A stretch of 64,000 bases of DNA from Marisa cornuarietis (lineage: Eukaryota; Mollusca; Gastropoda; Architaenioglossa; Ampullariidae), in assembly GCA_004794655.1 (NCBI GenBank), contig SMMW01000624.1:248001-312000 (forward strand). Direction: 5' to 3'. This document shows positions 49,362-62,442 of the stretch, piece after piece (position 1 is the first letter of the stretch; each line of letters begins with the position of its first letter). The translations under genes and the position numbers were made by a program. The notes below the pieces were generated by a model. The model was not told the DNA's origin. It did not search any database and saw nothing but the letters and a program-made list of their open reading frames with translations.

Positions 49362-49685
49362 CAGATTATGGAATTATGTCCAGGAATTAGCTCCGATACT
49401 TCCAGTAGAAAGGAACGTATACGCACGTGAATGTTAAAAACAGCAAACAAAAGAAAGGAACGAAAGAACGAACACATAAATGAAACAAAAAAGATTGCCA
49501 GGAACAAAGAAAGAAAACGATTCATCCTCTTATTTCGGAATGCAAGAAAAAAACCCTTACTATCATTCATCAGTATTTCTCTCCGTCTCGGTCACTCACA
49601 AACATCTATAAATAAACACGCTCTCTTTCTCTCTCTCTCACACATAGTTCGAGCCATTCTGAAGCAATAAAGAATAAATCAATCC

Positions 49686-49728
<43 letters not shown>

Positions 49729-49938
49729 ACTCTCTCTCTTATGGAATGACTGAAGAGAGGAGTGACCAGTGAAAACTAAGGGCAGCAACCCTCATGTACT
49801 TACTTCCTCTTTTGTCCTGCTGACCTGTGTCGATGCCGAAATCTGAAATACACAGCAAACTTCTGTTATTACACTGGTTTGATGATTATCAGAAAGAAAG
49901 CGCTTAGACATGTTTATTACCTGTACATGTACGCACAG

Positions 49939-49991
<53 letters not shown>

Positions 49992-50462
49992 AGCATCTTC
50001 AAAAAAAGTTGTACATCTGTTCACTATACCAAATATCAATCAGTTATTAATTAATTAATGTTTTCTTTCTCTGTGTTATGAAGTTAAAAAAGTTTTCGTG
50101 GATTACTTGTGACAAACTCGTAGTTGGCGAGAAATCCGGTGATGGTCTGCGAGGGTCGCCGTGAGCGGAACTCAACCGTCATGGTGTTACTGTTGGACAT
50201 GAGTTTGGGGGGCAGCTTAGACCCACAGTATGTGCCCAGGGCTTCGTTACGACCGTTGATCTGTATGTAGACTGACACTGTGTCTGAACCTGTACAACTG
50301 TACAAGACTTGTGATGTGAGGTGAAGACAGCAGCACATGTACATTCACATACACTCGCCCAAATACCCAGACACTTCATACCTGAATTCACACATACATA
50401 CCATTTACAGGTTTACATGAACGCACACACATACAAACACACAGTCATACTCACAAAACAAA

Positions 50463-50519
<57 letters not shown>

Positions 50520-53500
50520 ATATAGAGAGATAAGGAAACAAACAGATACAGAAAGACGAAATTTAGGCATGTTGTGTCAGATTCTTTTTTCTCCATGTTT
50601 AATGTGAGATTGTGACTCACAAACCAGTTAGAGACAACCATTTTAATGGACGAGAAAATTAGTAATAACAGATGTAATTACTCTACCTTACCCTAGTCTA
50701 AAGAACCTGACTGCCATTGTTAGCAGCCCTCGCAGTCGTTCTTGAGTCTTGCTGCTCAGATTAACTGAGGACCTTGACTAAAACATTTCCGAGTTGTGGC
50801 CTTAGAGCTTCCTTCGTGTGTTTTTGGAATAAAAGTTTCAAAGAGTAGCCCCGAATGTCCATACTTCAGCGCGAACCTTGATTGGGTGGAAATGGCGCGG
50901 CAGGAATCCAACATGAAAGCCCCTCAACTACAGATCTTCAAGTGCCCTAGAAGGTGACAAGTCTGTCAGAAAGGGGGGGGGAGGAACACAAGGCAAGTGG
51001 CGGTCAATAAAATTGTAGGTCAGGACTTGTACAGACTGGTGTAGGCTGTAAATAGAACCATCACCAAGATCCACCAGAAGGGAGAGAGGGAGAAGTTCGA
51101 TATCTCAAAAATTATTCCCACATCTGCTGCTAACTGTTCAAGAAAGACAAAGAAATCTAGAGAGAGAGAGAGAATGACAATGATAATTCTTCACGAGTCG
51201 GCGAGAGGGGCACGAGAAACAAAAGAGAGAGAGAAAGAGAAAGAGTGATCCATAAGATCATTGAATTTTTTGTCAATAATCTTAATGAATCAGCTCAGGC
51301 CCCTATCCCCACTACCCTGAAAGACAAGTGCATCTGAACTGAATTAAACAAAAATGAAGTGAACTGGACAAAGTCGATCAGAGCTAAACTCATCTATATC
51401 CCAGACCTAGTTTGATATTGGTGATCTCAGTATATCGCAATATCCTGGAGCAATGGAATGTTAACAATATTATGGAAAATGCGTGCATTCCCTCTTTCTC
51501 TGTCTCATTATCTCTGCTTTTATTTTTCTCTTCCGACACAAGGTTGCTTCGTGTTCCCCGTGAATTACATGCCCTTTCTGAGCTCGCGCTCCTGCACAGA
51601 CACATTACAAAATGGCGAGGCGAGATAGAGGGGATTTATCAGAAACCTCACGATGACTCGATCGTTTGCCGCGGGGGCTGCCTCCTTCTGTACGGCCGCT
51701 AGAACAAAGCCAGAATTGCATCTGCTTCGCTTCTTCTGATGAGCTTTCCTTTCCGCCCTGGCGCTGCTGATTAAACTCTCCAAAGGAATGCTGGGATTGG
51801 GGGGACAGTAATGGCGGTTGTGGAGGAGGACACTTGAGGCGCCGCCTGGCGGATGCAAGCGCCAATCTTCTTCGTGGAGTGACCGATGGATCGTTGTGAA
51901 AGTGATGAAGGCGAAGACGATGCACGATGAGAGCATCAGCAGACAGAGAGAGAGAGAGAAAGAGGCAGGTAGTTGGAGGCCAATAAAGGTACCGCGGCTA
52001 TCATGGCTCCTCACTAGTCCTCAGAGGAAGATGGGTGACTGGTTCTCACTCCCTCTCTTCGCTGAAGCCCACTTTATTCAAACGTGTCAAGCAGGTTAAG
52101 TGGATGGCAAGCCAGCTAAGGTGAAGGTCTTATCCGATTGATGCGTGTGGCGCATGCGCTGCAGACAATTTGCCCAGCAGCAGGATGTAGGGGGCGCTTA
52201 CTCGATCACGTGACTAGAATCAGCAAGCCAGAGTGTGTAAATCCATGCGTAGTTTTACAAGTCGACCCCGGGCTTCATTACAGCTTTTGTGAAGTTCTTT
52301 CCCCTGGTTGCCTTTTATTCAACGCCACGACTCTCACCTCACACGCCTGATACATGTTGGTGTTTACAATCTTGACGAAAGGAGGTTATCACCACAGTTC
52401 AATAATAGTTGATGCGCCTTAGTGTGTTTATATGTGTAGCTGTTTGTATCAGTAAATTGAGGTATAATCTTTCAGTATACATGCATATTTTTATATAATT
52501 TACGATAACTTTTTAATACACACACACACACACACACTTGTATATCATGTACTCTGAATGGTCTGCAATCTGTCTGTCCGTGTGTCTGTCTGTCTGTCTA
52601 TCGAAAGTGCAAGATTGATCATGCTTACAGTTGGGAATAATACCGATGTGTGTGTTGTGTGAGGTGGGCATTGTCATGTCGACATGATTAGCACATCCTC
52701 CAGTACATGTCTAGCAAAGTTAGTCACAAGTTAAGATGCTCACTCCACAGGCGCCTTGGGGTCTCCGGAAGGGTAGTGCAGGTCAAAGTGCACGAACTTG
52801 AGCTGCACCCTCTCGCGCCCCACCCCTTGAAAGGTGAAGCGGCACGTGAGGGATGACGGGTAGGGCTTCGGATAGGAGGGGCTTGATATCGTCCCGTTCT
52901 TGCTCTCCATGCTGCTTATGCTGCCTCCACATCGAAAAGCTGCAACACAAAGCAGTGTTGGTAACATCACATGACATTACACATATTGGTAACATATTAC
53001 ACGACACAGCGGTGTTGGTAACATGTAACATGACACATATAGAAGTAGGGGGTATGGGGGCCCGGTGTGTGAAATATGAATGAACAAGAAATCCATGCAG
53101 AGGTTATCGCCCAGCAACTAGCAAAAACATTTGGAAACAACCCCTAGGGACAATCTTTACTTGGGTGTTAGATGTCAATCCATAGTTCTCATGAAAGTAA
53201 TCTATACGAGATATTCTGAACGATTGCGACCACCAAGAGGCGAAAACACTTTGAATTCCAACCATGTCCTCGATGTGTAAGTAGTGTTCATTATGAAACA
53301 AAGATTATTAAAAAATTAGCAATACAAAACAAGATATTTGAAGCACAAAGACGAAAATATCTTTCCTTATTTTGTTAAGTACTTTTCCAGGTTTACATTT
53401 TTGTGACTGTCGATTAAAAAAAGAATTTAATTTGTTCTGACAAAAATTTACGTTTAAAAGCTCTTAAGAAAACTCTTTTTATTTTAAAAATATTTTTACA

Positions 53501-56500
53501 TTAAGCAAGGAAAAATTAATATGCTCTTGAAAGAGCTCTCCCTCTTATCAAGCTGTTTGAAATATCGATATATCTGACAGCTAAAAATTATCAAAGTTTC
53601 TAAATCTGTGGATCATTAGTCTTTGTTCATAGCTGCGTTACTGAAGAACTGTTTCGTTATTTTGTTTACATTCATTTCTCTTTTGTTCATTCCTTCCTTC
53701 CACACCTGATTATTTCTTTAGTTTTTTTTCTTTCATTTAAAAACAAAAATAGCAGGGATCTTGTCATTACTACACTCTGCATTTCGCTAATGGACCCTAA
53801 ATTTGAAACATCCCATCCAGTGCTCTAGATATTGCCTGTCCTTCAAAGCAAACAAGTCGGTGTTGAGTTCATTTTCGTCTCAGCGCCGTCTGGCACGCAC
53901 TTGTCGGGTTGACAGCTCACCCTCTCTACACCCTCTCTGCGCCTGGCCACTAACAAGTCAATAATCAGCTGGCGACTCATCAAGCGAACTCTACTGACAC
54001 GGGGGTTAATTACAAGACGAACTTGTCAATTTCGCTCGGGCTGGTACGACCTGTCAACTGGTGCCGCCAGTAAAGAGGGCCTCCTCCATCTTCACCTCCC
54101 ATCAACGACAGACGCTGTTCTGCCAGGCAGACGTGGCCTTTTCAGGACAAGGAGGTTGGAAAGATTAAAGAGCCCGACTTCAGCAGCAATTATTTCTTTC
54201 TGGAAACAGTACTGGATTATGGGATGAACGCCTGGGGCTGTAGCTGTGGACTAGAGGTAACACTTTACTTAAGCCAAACCAGGATCCACGAGACTGGGGA
54301 AAAAAATCCTCGAATCTCAGACTTTCTGTGATTAGGCAGGGTCATCGACAATTTCGGGTAATGGTGATCCCGGTAAGTTTAAGTGAGATTAACCTATTTG
54401 TGGCTTAACAATTTTTTTGTAGGGAATATATACTGAATTTCAGTAGGCACTAACTTGACTAGTGCACTCGTAACAGAAAGATTTTAGCTGACTGCTAAAG
54501 TTTAGCAGGTTAGCCAACTGCCAAGAGTCTATTGACTTTCCCAGCGCTTGTTCTCTTGCTGCTAAATATTGAATTCATCTAAATTCAATTTTTCAAAAAA
54601 GGAATACATGTTTATTTCTGCAACCAATGTGAGGGTGGGAAGAAAAAGTGAAAAATGCTATATAATAAGCGTCAGAAATGCCGGGATAAAAAAACGGTGC
54701 GAGGAGGTAATTTAAAGGATGGATGCCAATGACACGAGTCAACCACAAGCTGGAGTCAACAACAAGGAAATTTAAGGGGAGGGAAATCGACAAACTGCAA
54801 ACGTGTCGTACCGAGTGGCTAGTTCCTTGTGTCATGGAAACAGTAATCTGTGTGTCACCAGTCTACGGCCAGTAATTTCAGTGGCAGCTTCATAACAAGG
54901 ATTGTCCATGTCACGTGTGCAGCCAGTTATTTCCCCGTCAGCTTCCCTTGTGACGATAGTCTGTGTCACACTTCTGGCATGTAACTACCGTGTCACTTTC
55001 CTGGCATGTAACTTCCGTGTCACTTTCCTGGCATGTAACTTCCGTGTCACTTTCCTGGTATGTAACTTCCGTGTCACTTTCCTGGCATGTAACTTCCGTG
55101 TCACTTTCCTGGCATGTAACTTCCGTGTCACTTTCCTGGCATGTAACTTCCGTGTCACTTTCCTGGTATGTAACTTCCGTGTCACTTTCCTGGCATGTAA
55201 CTTCCGTGTCACTTTCCTGGCATGTAACTTCCGTGTCACTTTCCTGGCATGTAACTTCCGGATCACCTTCCTGGCATGTAACTTCCGTGTCACTTTCTGG
55301 CATGTAACTTTTGTGTCACTTTCCTGGCATGTAACTTTTGTGTCACTTTCCTGGTATGAAACTACCGTGTCACTTTCCTGGCATGTAACTTCCGTGTCAC
55401 TTTCCTGGCATGTAACTTCCGGATCACCTTCCTGGCATGTAACTTCCGTGTCACTTCCTGGCATGTAACTTCCGTGTCACTTTCCTGGCATGTAACTTCC
55501 GTGTCACTTTCCTGGCATGTAACTTCCGTTCCACTTTCCTGGCATGTAGCTTCCGGATCACTTTCCTGGCATGTAACTTAGTGTCACTTTCCACACGGAA
55601 TAAGTTTTGTGTCACTTTCCCCAATATTTTCCGTGTCAAAGTGTTATGAATGTAATGTATGTGTATGTGTAATGTACGTGTCATTGTCGCGACGAATAAT
55701 TTTCGTATTCTTGTGCCAATTTCAACGGCAAGTTATCTCCATGTCATTCTTACAAGTAATTTACATGTCACTTCTGCGTTAGAGAAATACACGTGTAAAT
55801 GCGAAGGCTTTCAAGCTGGGTAGCTTACATGTGACTTTAGGGATGGGTAATTTCTGCGCCACTTCCTCAGCGTATAATGTTTGTGACTTTTATGGTTTTT
55901 AAATTATTTTTTTTCTAATAGTATTTGCTAAAATTCCACACATGGATTGTAGATAGAGAAGGTGCTGTTAACGAACTTTTTTGTCGCCCCAAAATTTAAT
56001 TATGTGCTGTTTTGGGCTTTAATTCTCGCTCTTGCACGTACAAACGCGCTTACGTACGAGAAACGCTTACAAAGGGCAAAGAGCTGTCCACCACCACAGG
56101 ACATTGACAAGTTCGTTACTAATAATAGTTTTCAACTTTGATCTGCATGCAACTCCAGGAGCAAACGCTGTGATACGCGCTGCATCCCATCAAATTGGCT
56201 CGCGCAAAGAACTCAGCCCTCCAACCCTGCTTTGAAATGAATGTAAAGTAATGTGGGGGGAGGGGGAGAAGGCCCGAGGTCATCAAAGGTTTCCTCTCAC
56301 CAGCGTATTCTCTGCTAAGGCTAGCGCCCAAGAGCTATAGTGCGCCCTAAAAGACACTTTTATTTCGAGAATGTTCTTCAAGGATTACATCTCGTGTCGC
56401 CATGTTACTGCGCGCACAGCGCGTGTAGCCTGGAGGCCCGGTCACTTTCGGGTCATGACCTTACGAGCAATGATGGGGGCGGGGGGGGGGCGGTGGAGAA

Positions 56501-59500
56501 TGGAGGCAGCCATTATCCTTCAGGCGCTCTTGGCGGATCTGTCATTCAGGTCCAATTTTCTGGCACTTCTCCTGTCTTGTTCGGTCCGCTTTTAAGATGT
56601 CATATTTATGTCTGCTGTGTCAACGGGAGAGCTGAATGGTGCTACCAATGAACTGATATCATCCGACAAAATATAAGACACCACCGAATCTCGGACGACA
56701 TCCGAGATGGTCAATTTGGACACTAAACAAGCCTCACGCATATATTTTGTATTTTTTTGTTCTAAGTTTACTTGAAGTGAATAGCTCGCATTTTAGCATC
56801 GCACAAAGTGTTGAACGCTAAAACAAAGTGTCACCAAAGATGAGAATATCAGACTGATCATGCTTCTTTATCAAGCATTTTCTTGCTGACAGGTATATTC
56901 ACTCTTCCCCTAAAATAGTAATGAAAGCAGTAATACATATTATACCAAATAACAACTAAAGTGAAGATAAAGAATAAGCAACAGAGATGACGAAGAGACA
57001 GTGAGGGGATGAAAGGTAAAGAGAAACAAAGAGAGAAGAAGAAGAAGAGAGAGAGAGGAGACAGAGAAAGAGAGCTTTGCGGGACGAAATTCAGCAGACA
57101 CGACAACAACCACGTTTTTTCCTCTGTCTCCCATTCTCTGTCTCTCTCCCCTTCCATAGGAAAGTAATGGAAAGGGGAGGTAATCCCTTTGCCACTTAGC
57201 CTTTTCCAGCGCTGGACCTGATCTGTCCGAAGGCAGTGACCCGCAGTTATCGATCTTGCGTCCCGAGCTTTGCCCAGTTTCCCGCCTCAGTGTTTCTGGC
57301 GTCAAGCGATCGACAAGAACTTTAACCCCGGCTGGGCTTTTCTACAAGTGACCGGCTTGTCAGGAGGACTATGATACGACCCTCTTACAATTGGCTGGGA
57401 GGGCGTGGAAACGAAAGACGGGAGTAGGGGGAGAAAGAGAGAGAGAGAGAGGGTTTTAAAAACATCAGTAAGCACTTCTGAGTAAAATATTTCTTAAAGG
57501 AATGACGAAATCAGGAGAAAAAGAATTAAAACCACATTTAATTTTATCAAATCAATATCACTTCAATTTGTTTATTCTTGTTTATGCAATATGGCCCCAA
57601 GATATTAATGCTAAACGAAAAATACACCAGAAGAAAAGTTGTGATGCAATAAAAATAGCGAGTAAAATGAACTTTATAGAGGCGAGACAATACGTAGACG
57701 TTGAAATGAGTATTCTTCTGTATGCAAATCAACACATGGCTTTGAAAGATTCCGAACACAGGGTGAGATCGTGCACAAATGAAATTTTCTAGAAGATTAC
57801 TTGCACATGAATATGTCTCACGTGTCATGAATACCGAATTTCACGCGCAAAACTGCCTGGAGAAATCCGACCGGGATTTCATGGACGGGGAGGTAAAAAG
57901 TATGGCAACATATTGGAAAAGAAAGGAGAAGCAAGCAAGACGTGGGATGAATAATAATTAGTTTTCAGCACGGGCTCAACGCACATCTGAATGCAACAGA
58001 AATACGATCAAGATCACCCCAACCTTTACTAAAAAAAAACAAAACACAAGAACACCACCATCATCTTCATCAACAGCATCAACAACAACGTCAAAGTGAA
58101 CAAAATCAAAAAGAAGCAAAAAAAAAAAAAAAAAAAAAAAGAAGAAGAAGAGGAAAAGCAAAGTGCTGGGTGCAGGCTATTTATTTTACAAGAGAGGCTG
58201 GAGGAAACTGATGAATGAGAAAACAAACTAGATTCTACATTCCGTTCAATGCGTCCTCCACAAGAGAACAACGGCGAGGGTTTGTCCGTTTCAGAGCCCA
58301 GCTTCTGATGCTTACTAGCTCTGAAATCCAACTAGCTTGCGGGCACATTCTCTTTGAAATTTTGTTGTTTTTTTATAAATTACTTGCACCTGACATGCAG
58401 CTGAATGTGGAATGAAACTCATGTTCCTGGTGTCTGTCTTTTCTATTTTCTTATAATTTTTTTGTTTAGCTGGTGACATACGTTTTCTCATAAAACGATT
58501 TGCCCAGAGCTCCAGTGTACACGATTGCCTTGGTAACGGATTTTCGATGCACAAAAGACCTCGATCAATGGGGCATTCATCACCTTGCTCGTTGAGGTTT
58601 TACCATGGAAACCCTTCCTTCTACCTCAAGCGCTGGCGTGTAATCTGTAATTAAATAAATAGAAGCGGCATGTGTTCTTGTGCGTGAGTGTGTGAGGCAG
58701 TGAGTGAGTGAGGAAAAATGATCGTCCCTTTCTCTTCAGCCAGCACATGTTGTTGTATTTATTCACTACATCATCTAAAACTTTACTGCACATTTAGATA
58801 GCAAAGTTCCTCTAAGCCTTATCCCATTTCAAAAAAAAAAAAAATAAATAAAAGAAGGAAAAATTCCGTAAATTCTTTTCAAGATATGTAACCCCAAAAG
58901 ATCTCAAGAAAACCATTTTCCTTACTCGATACCGCATTGTCACCGTTTAAAAAAAAAAAAAAAAAAAAAAACAAAACAAAAGAACCCAGTGAGAGAATTA
59001 CACCCAATAATGTCTTGTTATGCTCGACATAGCTTTCACGGTAGAGTGACCTCAAGAGAGAAAGGAAATCAATGAATTTCTTCGCCGATTAAAGCCCATG
59101 TATATAAGGAGCCTGACTCTCATCGATGTTGCAATTTATAGTCTGCTACCACCCCCTCTTTTCTCCAAATTAGCCAAGATCTTTTATTCCTGTCATTACA
59201 GTATCGCCCTCACCATAAACTATCATTTTCAATAGATTGTTGACAATATTCGGCCTTTAATCTCTATTTTAATGCGTTAGTTTTTTCAAACGATGACATT
59301 CCATTTACTGTTAACAAAATTGAAAATTGATATATAGGGTTTCTACATGCCATTTTTGCTAAATGTGAGTGTGGTAACAAGGCTACAGTTTTTTAACTAG
59401 CTAAAATGGGCGAAAATTCATTTTTAATGTTAGCCATATTAAGGTAAAAGCTTAAAAAGACGAATAAAAAGAAATGTGACAAACAAAACCTTCCAACCTC

Positions 59501-62248
59501 CCCATAAAGGAACGAAAAGAATGAAAAAGGGACAAGTCAGATCGAAAAAGAGAAATGAAAAGAAAAGTCAAGCTGAAACAAAATGAAGAAGCGAAAACAA
59601 GAAAGAAACAAAGCTTAATGGAAATTAGATAAGAAAAGAAATGAAAAAGAACAAACGAGGAAGAGCACGATTGAAGTAAAGAAGAGCAAACGAAATAACA
59701 AAAAAATGAAATAGTGAAAGAAGAAAAAAACCCGAACGCACTATGCTCATACTATGCTCATGTACAGTGAGCTAAAAGCCAAACATTATTATTATTATTC
59801 AGAGCTATGCTCAGGTGCAACAACTCTAGTAGCCAAACACTATGTAGACGTTCGAGATGACGATGATGATTGAATACTAAGAGTAAACATTCAAGGGTAA
59901 TAAATAAATGGTGAGTCAAATTGCACTATAAAACAACTTCACTAAAAAGACAGTAAATAGTTAATAAGCAATAATAACAAAGAATAAAAAATAAAATTTA
60001 ATATAATAAAATATCAGTATATTAAAATAAAGACAAGAAAATTGTCATCGCAGAATCTGTGACCAAAAAGTGTCATGAAATTATATATATATATATATAT
60101 ATTTATATAAATCAAATCCCAATAATAAAATAGATGATTACTTTGTTTGAGCTAAAGACATAATTTCTGACGAATGTTTCCCTAACTTGGAAGAAATTCC
60201 CACAACTTTAAAAGAAAAACGACAGGAGACAAGAAAGAGAGAATTTGAGATGGAGGAGGACGAGGAGGAAGATGGCGAGGGAAAGACAAACAGAACACAA
60301 AGAGAATAACGGGACTTGGCTGTGATGTGACACAACAGTAGCCCCCGTGTCTGCAGTTAAATAAAAACAAAAACAAAAGAAAACAAAAAACCATTAATGT
60401 TGACAAGGAAATTAAAACAATTGTGGTTCAGCAGGAACAAGGTTTTGCAAAAGCTAAACTATTAAGTTAAAATAAAGTCAGGGGGGTGGGGGAGAGAGAG
60501 AGGAAAAAATGAATAGTTTAATTACTGTCCTGAAAATTCTGTTACGGGAAATAACAGGTCATTTGAGGTGTACAACTGTCATCCCTTCATTTCGTGCCCG
60601 GAAAATTAAAGAAAGTAAAACCTAGTGCAACACTATTTTTGATAAGAGAAAATCTTACCATTAGCAATTAATGTGCTATATTTTGCATCTGATTTAGGCT
60701 TAACACCGAGTTAAATACAAATAAATAAGCTAGTAAAATATTACTATAATCATTGAGACTATCAAATAATCATGACGAAGACAGAGGTAAGCAAATAAAT
60801 AAAATATTGATTATAGACCGTGGCACCAACCCCCAAAAATTTTTGAAGGTGGATACGAAATTGATCAGTAAATAGATGTTTTTTTTGCAAATTATTTTGA
60901 CGAACATCGAGAACATCAACAAATAAAAAATTTCAAAATATTCTAACAATATTCGCAGTTAGCAAAGATAAAGACATAAATAGAAATTAAAAAGATTTCC
61001 GATTGTTCGCCGCAGTTCATTGCTAGTCAGATTTTATTTATTTATTTTTTTTTTAGGGATGATGGGCATAAAAGACACAATTTCGCCAAATAATTCTTTC
61101 AAAACATGCTTACTTCCGCTTTTTTCCAGAGCTATTTGCGGTAAGCGCTACATTCAGCCTCATCTTACACACTTCAATTATTATTTTTTTGATTTATATG
61201 TTCTTTAGTCAAACAACTAGTCCCGTGTAACTGTGATTTGCGTGACATTCTGTGTTTGTCTTTTCTGTTGATTGTAGCCTCTTGTCGCTTCAAACGGAAA
61301 GATAGTCCATAATATGTCAGAGGGGAAAATATCACAATAATGTCAAGGAAGGATATCAAAGGTGATGTTCAATATTGTTGAAGGTCTACAGACACTGGCT
61401 TATGCTGTTTGAAGTAAACTACGAAAGGAGGACGAAAAGAAGAAAATGATGAAGCTGGAGATATTTCGGGGGGAAAAAGTATTTTCTCCTCACAAGCCAT
61501 GTCCTATCTCACACTTCTACTATACCCCTGGCTAAAGAAAGTGTCTCCTGTACATTTACTCTCAGTATAACGAAAGCAAGACATGTTTTTAGCAGTTTAT
61601 GCTTAGTCTGTCTTATTATTATTATTATTAATAATATATAATAATTAATTTTTCACAATTGAAGAAAGCTGAAGCATAGCAGCAAAGGACCAGTGATATT
61701 TGAAAATATTTTCGTACAGGAAATTTTTCTTAAACTTCTCAGTGTCACCAACATATTATTATAAAACATATTTCTTTGACATTAGCGGTTGTGTACCGTC
61801 AGTGTTTCACTCACGCACTCACTCACACTCAGTCTTGTTTCGTTTTTTTCTCTGTATGTGTTTTATACATAAATGAAAGAATGAATGGAATTCCTTGATG
61901 AGTACACGGCAACTAGAACAACAACAACAACAAAAAAAAAAAAAAGGAGAGAAAGAGCGAGAACGAGATATCGTTGTATATATTGTCAATCTTCATCCTC
62001 TCCTATATCATGATGTGCAAAGCGGCGATGTAGATGGGAAGGCAAGTATTGCATCGCAGAACTTTCATCTTAAAATGTCAAGAGCTTGATGGCATCAAAA
62101 AATAGTAAAAATACCCGACAGAACACTAACTTTAAGACTAAATAACAAGCAATAAGTATTCATTAAACTCAACTGTTTCTGCCACCACCAACCACCCTCT
62201 TGCTAGTCCCCTCCCCAGTCTTTTCGCCCTCATTCCTGTCTTCCATCT

Positions 62249-62283
<35 letters not shown>

Positions 62284-62434
62284 CTAAAACTAATTTTAAA
62301 AATCTGTCACGCGGAGAGCACTCAGTAATACCTGGCTCCGGCAGTTGCTTCCTGTTGTCCACTCTCAGGTGTGCCACGACCAGGCAGGTAAGCAAAACAA
62401 TGAGAAACACTCCTCGCCTAGAATCCTGTGACAT
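45238..62434 (-). CDS. Two-CUB-domain GPI-anchored protein, SOL-1/Neto-like
   Basis: Seven minus-strand exons: 62332-62434, 52744-52939, 50107-50297, 49804-49842, 49024-49195, 48357-48562, 45238-45386. All have GT-AG borders, the phases 1,2,1,1,2,1 join without a break, and the total is 1056 bases (351 residues). Residues 8-21 are the signal-peptide core (GVFLIVLLTCLVVA). CUB1 runs from Cys38 to about 163 with cysteines 38, 67, 101 and 124; CUB2 from Cys178 to about 300 with cysteines 178, 207, 235 and 261. SPSYPKPYP and SPNYPGLYP are classic CUB motifs. A 39-base exon encodes the NFGIDTGQQDKRG linker. The end is a hydrophobic tail (IVILAFTTALLII) with only seven residues after it, typical of a GPI signal. 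The VTNFGI linker and paired CUBs recall SOL-1/Neto/LEV-10 proteins that modulate neurotransmitter receptors; the family link is tentative and the role is inferred. No catalytic domain is present, so it is not a tolloid. Confidence 0.88.
46490..46710 (+). mobile_element. tRNA-derived SINE copy
   Basis: It reads ACTGGATTCATATTTCGTCT (box B region), GGGACACTCCTTGTATCTGA, CAGTCGGGGGTTTTCTCCAG and ends AAGGTGGAAACACTTTCCCA. The order of blocks is shared with the minus-strand copies at 26165 and 40540. Confidence 0.65.
47750..47932. repeat. (TTTC/TTTA)n low-complexity tract
   Basis: Pyrimidine-rich TTTCTTTC and TATTTATT blocks. The Phe/Leu-rich frames here are translations of this tract. Confidence 0.9.
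48072..48336. mobile_element. MITE-like element with terminal inverted repeats
   Basis: The left end GGGGCCAGTTGCACAGCACG and the inverted right end GGGGCCAATTGCACAACACA match over about 27 bases with few differences. The 265-base interior is AT-rich and has no coding capacity. AGGAG occurs at 48063-48067 and again at 48337-48341, a possible target-site duplication if the left end includes four extra bases. The element ends about 20 bases from the donor site of CUB exon 6. Confidence 0.65.
48688..48970. repeat. 26-bp minisatellite, about 11 copies
   Basis: Units of ATAATCATTCACAGATAGCT plus ATCCAC, alternating in part between AGATAGC and AGAAAGC versions. It lies within the intron between CUB exons 5 and 6. 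Confidence 0.93.
49264..49362. repeat. (CTAT)n microsatellite
   Basis: About 24 CTAT units in an intron of the CUB gene. Confidence 0.97.
49683..49738. repeat. (CT)n(CA)n microsatellite
   Basis: A CT run, a CA run and a second CT run close to the 39-base CUB exon. Confidence 0.92.
49939..49988. repeat. (CA)n microsatellite
   Basis: About 25 CA units. Confidence 0.95.
50465..50514. repeat. (CA)n microsatellite
   Basis: About 25 CA units in an intron of the CUB gene. Confidence 0.95.
54968..55617. repeat. 27-bp minisatellite, about 24 copies
   Basis: Near-identical 27-bp units (TTTCCTGGCATGTAACTTCC plus GTGTCAC). Some units lose one base or carry GGATCACC or TTTTGTGTC variants. The period is a multiple of three, so long repetitive frames stay open on both strands until the one-base-short units. 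It is intronic to the CUB gene. Confidence 0.95.
58117..58140. repeat. Poly(A) run
   Basis: About 23 A residues followed by GAAGAAGAAG. Another run of about 22 A lies at 58949. Confidence 0.9.
58524..58537. promoter_or_regulatory. RFX X-box-like site
   Basis: ATTGCCTTGGTAAC matches the X-box palindrome at most positions. It is intronic to the CUB gene. Confidence 0.25.
60083..60102. repeat. (TA)n microsatellite
   Basis: About ten TA units. Confidence 0.9.
62252..62283. repeat. (CAA)n microsatellite
   Basis: About eleven CAA units just inside intron 1 of the CUB gene. Confidence 0.92.
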
Positions 62435-62442
62435 TTCTCCCT

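Larger units (their letters stand above)
52940..62331 (-). other. 9.4-kb first intron of the CUB gene
   Basis: It separates the signal-peptide exon from CUB1. Contents are the 27-bp minisatellite at 54968-55617, poly(A)/poly(T) runs at 58117 and 58949, (TA)n at 60083, (CAA)n at 62252 and a GC-richer block at 53880-54150 of possible regulatory interest. No nested gene was supported. Confidence 0.55.

Noticed and set aside
51565..52014. 149-codon minus-strand frame with a hydrophobic segment
   Set aside because: It lies within a CUB intron in a GC-richer patch where all frames are open. It has no splice sites that fit the CUB gene and no domain.
54902..55684. Long frames with repeated NFRVTFLAC or ESDTEVTCQ units on both strands
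   Set aside because: They are translations of the 27-bp minisatellite inside the CUB intron and are open on both strands because the period is a multiple of three.
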